Positions 6,604 through 9,878 of a stretch of DNA of 9,878 nt are shown here, piece by piece. A program made the translations under genes and the position numbers. Under the pieces are notes generated by a model that was not told where the DNA came from, searched no databases, and saw only the letters and a list, made by a program, of their open reading frames with translations. The stretch spans positions 3,376-13,253 of the forward strand of contig FR902220.1 in NCBI GenBank assembly GCA_000438415.1, read 5' to 3'. This DNA is from Clostridium sp. CAG:628. GTDB taxonomy: Bacteria; Bacillota_I; Bacilli_A; RF39; UBA660. The stretch's first letter is position 1, and each line of letters starts with the position of its first letter.

Positions 6604-7362
6604 ATGAGTGTTATTATGGAAACTAATTTTATTAGAGAAAATGTGTTAAATAATTTAACTAATAAATTAAATGGTGTTAATTTAGTTATTGTTTATTTTG
6701 AAGAAAATAATACTTATGTTAATTTGAAAACTAAGTTGAGTGAAAGTTTAGGGGTTAATGTTAGAACTTATTTACTAGATAGTAAAGTTGATAATAAATA
6801 TGTGTTAGATTTAATAAATGAATTTAATAATGATAATATGGTAGATGGGATAATTGTTCAGTTACCCTTACCTGAAAATTTAGATAAAGATAAAATATTA
6901 AATAGTATATGTTGGTATAAAGATGTAGATGGAATAAGTTCTATTAGTGTTAATAGGTATTTATGTAAAAAAGAATGTTTAGTTAGTCCACTTGTTAGAA
7001 GTGTTATTAGTACTATGAACTATTATAATATTGATATAAATAAGAAAGTTTTTATAAAGTGTGATGATGTTAATACTAATATTTTATTAAATAGTTTGTT
7101 TAAAAATAAGAGTTTGCTTGCTTTAGAAAGTGATGTTATAATAATAATTAGTGATAATATATTTGATCAAGAAGTTAAAGAAAATGTTATTGTTATAGAT
7201 GGAGGATATAATAAAATAAATGGTGAGGTTGTTGGGTGTGTTAGTAAAAGAATAAAAAGTATTAGTAGTATGTATACTAAAGAAATAGGTGGAATAAATA
7301 ATTTAGTTATTCCATATTTGTTAGATAATTTATATAGAATTAAAAATATAAAAAGGGTGTGA
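6604..7362 (+). CDS. Diverged FolD-like protein (methylenetetrahydrofolate dehydrogenase/cyclohydrolase family)
   Basis: FolD converts 5,10-methylene-THF to 10-formyl-THF by an NADP-dependent dehydrogenase step and a cyclohydrolase step. This 252-residue protein is about 30 residues shorter than usual. The N-terminal catalytic half is recognisable: YVNLK supplies the active-site tyrosine and lysine (Y38, K42), VDGIIVQLPLP the glutamine (Q86), and KDVDG the aspartate (D109). The C-terminal half is eroded. The cofactor loop normally reading G(R/A)SxxVGxP is replaced by KCDDVNTN near 152-159. The segment after it is shortened. The normally near-invariant PVPGGVGPMT is KEIGGINNLV. VIDGGYNK, for VIDVGINR, is still visible. 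It may keep only cyclohydrolase activity, use another cofactor mode or have a new role; this is inference. It ends in TGA at 7360-7362. Confidence 0.85.
   Translation: MSVIMETNFIRENVLNNLTNKLNGVNLVIVYFEENNTYVNLKTKLSESLGVNVRTYLLDSKVDNKYVLDLINEFNNDNMVDGIIVQLPLPENLDKDKILNSICWYKDVDGISSISVNRYLCKKECLVSPLVRSVISTMNYYNIDINKKVFIKCDDVNTNILLNSLFKNKSLLALESDVIIIISDNIFDQEVKENVIVIDGGYNKINGEVVGCVSKRIKSISSMYTKEIGGINNLVIPYLLDNLYRIKNIKRV
7354..7359 (+). promoter_or_regulatory. Ribosome binding site that favours the GTG at 7368
   Basis: AGGGTG lies eight bases before the GTG at 7368. The other in-frame GTG, at 7359, overlaps the site itself and has no usable site upstream. Confidence 0.6.
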
Positions 7363-7367
7363 TATTA

Positions 7368-8051
7368 GTGGGTATTTTATTGGATTTTATATTTTTTAGT
7401 ATAATTGGTTATGTTGGAGAACTTATTTATTGTTCTTTAAATAAGAGAAAGAGTGGAAAAGCACTTTATGGGCCATGGTGTCCTTTATATGGACTTGGTG
7501 GTTTACTTATTACAAGTGTGTTAAGTAGTTTTGAAAGTAATATTTTATTAGTATATATAGTAGGAGTGATAGTTTCTAGTTTTACAGAGTACTTTGTTAG
7601 TTTAGTATTAGAAATTATTTTTGATGCTAGGTGGTGGGATTATTCATTTAAAAAGTTTAATTTAAATGGAAGAATATGTTTAGAAAATAGTTTGCTTTTT
7701 GGAGTGCTTGCAGTAGTAGTTTACTATTTATATATTCCTTTTAGAGTATACATAGTGAGTACTTGTAATCCGTTATTATTAAGAGTTATAGTGTATTCTT
7801 TATCTTTAGCAATGAGTATAGATGGGTTAATAACTATATTGGAAGCAATGGAAGTAAAATATAGATTAGATTTAATAGATAAAGAGGGTATTGGTAATAA
7901 GGTTAAACTAAAAGATAAGTTAAATCATTTAAAGAGTGACTTTAATTATAAGAGACTTATTAATGAGTTTGATTTTGATAATAGAGAGAAGAGTAAGTTT
8001 TTAAAGAGTTTTTATAGTATTAAAGATAAAATGTCTAAAAATAGGAAATAA
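7368..8051 (+). CDS. Membrane protein of the putative ABC-transporter type IV (CmpB-like) family
   Basis: The 227-residue product has about five hydrophobic segments (near 1-24, 40-56, 58-85, 107-126 and 136-161) and a charged C-terminal tail of about 65 residues, probably cytoplasmic. Three motifs link it to a family of Bacillota integral membrane proteins annotated as putative ABC-transporter type IV: YGPWCPLYG (34-42), RWWDY (88-92) and NLNGRICLENS (98-108). That transport label is weak: no ATPase partner is visible here and the real function is unsettled. The GTG at 7368 follows AGGGTG with good spacing and directly starts the hydrophobic segment. The gene starts 5 bases after the stop of the FolD-like gene, so the two are cotranscribed. 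No clear intrinsic terminator follows before the sepF promoter. Confidence 0.83.
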   Translation: MGILLDFIFFSIIGYVGELIYCSLNKRKSGKALYGPWCPLYGLGGLLITSVLSSFESNILLVYIVGVIVSSFTEYFVSLVLEIIFDARWWDYSFKKFNLNGRICLENSLLFGVLAVVVYYLYIPFRVYIVSTCNPLLLRVIVYSLSLAMSIDGLITILEAMEVKYRLDLIDKEGIGNKVKLKDKLNHLKSDFNYKRLINEFDFDNREKSKFLKSFYSIKDKMSKNRK

Positions 8052-8056
8052 AAATT

Positions 8057-8083
8057 TAGAAATATTGTTGAAATGAATTTCTA
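8057..8083 (+). repeat. Short inverted repeat overlapping the sepF promoter
   Basis: TAGAAAT (8057-8063) and ATTTCTA (8077-8083) are perfect inverted copies separated by 13 bases that contain the -35 box. There is no U run, so it is a poor terminator. It could be a binding site for a regulator, or chance in AT-rich DNA. Confidence 0.35.
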
Positions 8084-8096
8084 TTTATGATAAAAT
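8068..8096 (+). promoter_or_regulatory. Extended -10 sigma-A-type promoter of sepF-divIVA
   Basis: TTGAAA (8068-8073), a 17-base spacer and TAAAAT (8091-8096) match the consensus well. TGA at 8088-8090 supplies the extended -10 element directly upstream. Transcription would start near 8103, about 23 bases before the sepF ATG. Confidence 0.8.
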
Positions 8097-8125
8097 GATT
8101 ATGATAAGAGAGAGTGATATTTAAT

Positions 8126-8509
8126 ATGGCATTTGGAAAATTTAAGATATTTGAAACAGATGATGATGTTGTAACAACTAATGATGAAGAGTATTATTCA
8201 GTAAGTAGTGAAGAAGTTAAAAAGGGTGCAACTGGGAAAATGATACTTGTTGAACCACGTGCATATAGTGAGAGTCAAGAAATAGCAGATCATTTAAAAT
8301 CTAGAAATAGTGTTGTAGTTAATTTTAAAAGAGTTACTAATGATCAGGCTAAAAGAATTATTGACTTTTTAAGTGGAACTTTGTATGCTATAGGAGGAGA
8401 TTTACAAAAAATAGGTGAAGGTATTTATTTATGTACTCCTAAAAATATAGATGTACAAGGAGAGATTACTGAAGAATCTAGTGAAGATGAGAATGGGGAA
8501 AATTGGTAA
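8126..8509 (+). CDS. sepF: Cell division protein SepF
   Basis: SepF binds the membrane and the FtsZ C-terminus, and its polymers help shape the division septum. The 127-residue product has the SepF core: ILVEPRAYSESQEIADHLKSR (split across 40-60), then VVVNFKRV (63-70), AKRIIDFLSG (75-84) and IYLCTPKN (100-107). The N-terminus MAFGKFKIFE is short and amphipathic, as expected for the membrane anchor. A negatively charged linker follows. The acidic C-terminal tail ends in W. A GTG at 8114 is in frame, but the ATG at 8126 gives the family-like start and has AGAGAG-type sequence about 11 bases upstream, so the ribosome binding site is weak or distant. The gene lies 24 bases before divIVA, a classic Gram-positive division pair. 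The ylmE, ylmG and ylmH genes often found with them are absent. Confidence 0.94.
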   Translation: MAFGKFKIFETDDDVVTTNDEEYYSVSSEEVKKGATGKMILVEPRAYSESQEIADHLKSRNSVVVNFKRVTNDQAKRIIDFLSGTLYAIGGDLQKIGEGIYLCTPKNIDVQGEITEESSEDENGENW

Positions 8510-8533
8510 TATTTAAGATAAGAGGGTGTCCTT

Positions 8534-8974
8534 ATGAATGGGTTTAATACGGTTTTTAGAGGTTACGATAAAGAAGAAGTTAAAAAGTATTTAGATAAAG
8601 TTATTAAAGAGTATGAACGTCTTTTGAATGAAAAAAAGATAGTTGATGAGAAAGTTAATGATTTAAGTAAACAATTAGAAAAATATGAGCAATTAGAAAG
8701 TACTTTAAATAGGGCTTTATTTAGTGCGGAAAATGCTAGTGATGAGATTAAAAGAGTGGCAAGACTTGAAGCGGAAGGACTTATTAATGAGGCTAAGAGA
8801 AATGCTAATAGAATAATAAATGATGCACTTATTAAGGCTGAGAAGGCTAATGATGATGCTGATAGATTAAAAAGAAATGTAACCTTGTTAAAGAAAAGAT
8901 TAAGAGCTATTATTGAAGGACAACTAGAAGTAATAGAAGAAATGGATAGATTAGATTTTAAGAATAATGAATAG
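8534..8974 (+). CDS. divIVA: DivIVA-family cell division/polarity protein
   Basis: DivIVA assembles at negatively curved membrane (septum and poles) and recruits partners. The 146-residue product has the membrane-binding N-terminal motif VFRGYDKEEV (7-16), including the F-R pair (F8, R9) that inserts into and contacts the lipid. A long coiled coil rich in E, K, L and A follows from about residue 14 to 140, with the family signature of ANRIINDAL at about 96-104. The N-terminus is about nine residues shorter than Bacillus DivIVA and lacks the LTPxDI segment. An in-frame TAA at 8519-8521 rules out a longer start. AGAGGGTG at 8521-8528 precedes the ATG by five bases. The stop codon is part of the terminator hairpin that follows. 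Confidence 0.93.
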   Translation: MNGFNTVFRGYDKEEVKKYLDKVIKEYERLLNEKKIVDEKVNDLSKQLEKYEQLESTLNRALFSAENASDEIKRVARLEAEGLINEAKRNANRIINDALIKAEKANDDADRLKRNVTLLKKRLRAIIEGQLEVIEEMDRLDFKNNE

Positions 8975-8995
8975 CTACTAATGTGGCTATTTTTT
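8971..8995 (+). terminator. Intrinsic terminator after divIVA
   Basis: ATAGCTAC (8971-8978) pairs with GTGGCTAT (8983-8990) over eight pairs with one G-U wobble and a TAAT loop. The last T of the stem runs into five more (8991-8995). The divIVA stop codon (8972-8974) is within the left arm, and the mscS start is only 14 bases after the U run. Confidence 0.88.
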
Positions 8996-9009
8996 GAAAG
9001 GGATAAGTT

Positions 9010-9825
9010 ATGGAAGATTTTTTAAAGAAAGTAATGGAGTTTTTACTTAGTTTTAAGTTTTGGGGTCCAATTATATATATTAGTATTGGTTATTTACTAA
9101 ATAGTATTTTAAGTAATTTAGTTATTAAGTTAATAAAGGTTAATAAAAGAAAGAATCATAAAAAACAAGATACTGTTATTAAACTATTTAATAGTATATT
9201 TAAATATATTATTATAGTTATAGTACTTCTTATGATATTAGAATTATATGGAGTTAATACTAAGAATATAATTGCTAGTTTGGGGATATTTACTGTAGTA
9301 ATAGGTTTGGCTTTACAAGATACTCTTAAAAATATGTTAGCAGGTGTATTAATTATATTAGATAATAGATATAATATAGGAGATTATGTTAAGATTAATG
9401 ATTTTATTGGTATGGTTATTAATTTAGGTTTACAAACTACTAAGTTAAAAGGTTTTAATGGGGATGTGTATACTATAACTAATTCAAATATTTCTAGTAT
9501 AACTAATTATAGTGAAAGTAATACTGTTCTTTATTATGGAATTGAAGTTAGTTATGATACTGATATTAATCATTTAGAAAGGGTATTAAAAAAGTTAATA
9601 CCTAAAGTTAGTAAAATTGAGAATGTTGCTGAAGATATGAAACTTTTAGGACTTGATAGTTTTAATGCAAGTAGTATGACTTATAAAGTTTTATTAACTA
9701 CTAAACCTTATAAGTATTTTAATGTTAAAAGAGAGTTTAATAAGATGTTAAAAGAGACTTTTGATAAAGAAGGTATAGAAATACCTTATAATCAAATTGA
9801 TGTACATGTTGTTAAAGAAAAATAA
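9010..9825 (+). CDS. mscS: Small-conductance mechanosensitive channel, MscS family
   Basis: MscS-type channels open under membrane tension to release solutes on osmotic downshock. The 271-residue protein has three membrane segments: about 17-42, 59-81 and the pore helix 85-117. The pore helix ends in the family hallmark GLALQDTLKNMLAGV (99-113), followed by the beta-domain entry RYNIGDYVKI (120-129). The cytoplasmic vestibule shows TNSNISSITNYS (157-168) and IEIPYNQIDVHV near the end. These match MscS in order and spacing, and the length is close to the E. coli protein. A ribosome binding site (AAAGGGA, 8997-9003) precedes the ATG. The terminator just upstream leaves no room for a promoter, so transcription depends on read-through or on a promoter within divIVA that I could not find. 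A putative insertion sequence begins 16 bases after its stop codon. Confidence 0.95.
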   Translation: MEDFLKKVMEFLLSFKFWGPIIYISIGYLLNSILSNLVIKLIKVNKRKNHKKQDTVIKLFNSIFKYIIIVIVLLMILELYGVNTKNIIASLGIFTVVIGLALQDTLKNMLAGVLIILDNRYNIGDYVKINDFIGMVINLGLQTTKLKGFNGDVYTITNSNISSITNYSESNTVLYYGIEVSYDTDINHLERVLKKLIPKVSKIENVAEDMKLLGLDSFNASSMTYKVLLTTKPYKYFNVKREFNKMLKETFDKEGIEIPYNQIDVHVVKEK

Positions 9826-9841
9826 TTAAGAGTACTTGAAT

Positions 9842-9878
9842 TGAAATGCACCCCTTAAAGTAGACATTAATAAAAAAG
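9842..9878. mobile_element. Probable terminal inverted repeat of an IS3-family (IS150-like) insertion sequence, cut by the window end
   Basis: The stretch begins TGAAATGCACCCC and continues TTAAAGTAGACA. This follows the pattern TG-NNN-TGCACCC-N-GT-GAC known from IS150-group ends. The GC-rich TGCACCCC also stands out from the AT-rich surroundings. If this is the left end, the transposase genes would run rightward beyond the window, and AAAAAG at the edge could begin a ribosome binding site. It could equally be the right end of an element in the opposite direction. No transposase is visible, so the call rests on the repeat alone. Confidence 0.55.

Noticed and set aside
4958..7362. Reassignment of TGA to tryptophan, suggested by miaA (4958-4960) and the FolD-like gene (7360-7362) ending in TGA
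   Set aside because: All tryptophans placed use TGG despite extreme AT-richness, no conserved family is interrupted by TGA, and both TGA codons fall where the families normally end.
8057..8090. Intrinsic terminator for the CmpB-like gene
   Set aside because: The 7-base stem has a 13-base loop and no U run, and it overlaps a good promoter instead.
1..9878. CRISPR array, tRNA or rRNA genes, or a defence island
   Set aside because: No regularly spaced repeats, no tRNA cloverleaf or conserved rRNA stretch and no nuclease or defence-family motifs were seen on either strand.

Overview
The window is low-G+C DNA (roughly a quarter G+C by eye) that reads as a Gram-positive-type chromosome of the Bacillota, in a Bacilli or RF39-like gut lineage. 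The evidence is the gene families (Obg, YqeG, YqeH, SepF, DivIVA), AGGAGG-like ribosome binding sites, sigma-A-type promoters and strong use of AGT and AGA codons. All 12 tryptophans I could place use TGG, and no conserved protein is broken by TGA, so the standard bacterial code fits better than the Mycoplasma code. The species assignment is inference.

Layout. (1) Positions 2-4960, plus strand, hold a tight housekeeping cluster: the 3' part of obg, yqeG (HAD phosphatase), yqeH (circularly permuted GTPase), mutL and miaA. Gaps or overlaps are at most about 10 bases, so it probably behaves as one operon whose promoter lies outside the window. (2) Positions 4937-5824, minus strand, hold a membrane-anchored transglutaminase-like protein that converges on miaA. 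Each gene's transcription terminator sits inside the 3' coding end of the other. (3) A 91-base divergent intergenic region carries two back-to-back promoters; the leftward one predicts a leaderless mRNA. (4) Positions 5916-8051, plus strand, hold an unrecognised protein, a strongly diverged FolD-like protein and a membrane protein resembling the CmpB-type putative ABC-transporter family. (5) Positions 8126-8974 hold sepF and divIVA, driven by an extended -10 promoter and closed by a strong terminator. (6) mscS, a mechanosensitive channel, follows at 9010-9825. (7) The last 37 bases look like the terminal inverted repeat of an IS3-family (IS150-like) insertion sequence that continues beyond the window.

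How the genes work together. The first cluster combines GTPases of ribosome assembly (Obg for the 50S, YqeH for the 30S), phospholipid synthesis (probably YqeG), DNA mismatch repair (MutL) and tRNA modification (MiaA). The later genes serve cell division and the envelope (SepF, DivIVA, MscS). I found no CRISPR array, tRNA, rRNA, phage module or clear new defence system. The most unusual items are the degenerate FolD, the unrecognised gene before it, the leaderless promoter and the interlocked terminators.
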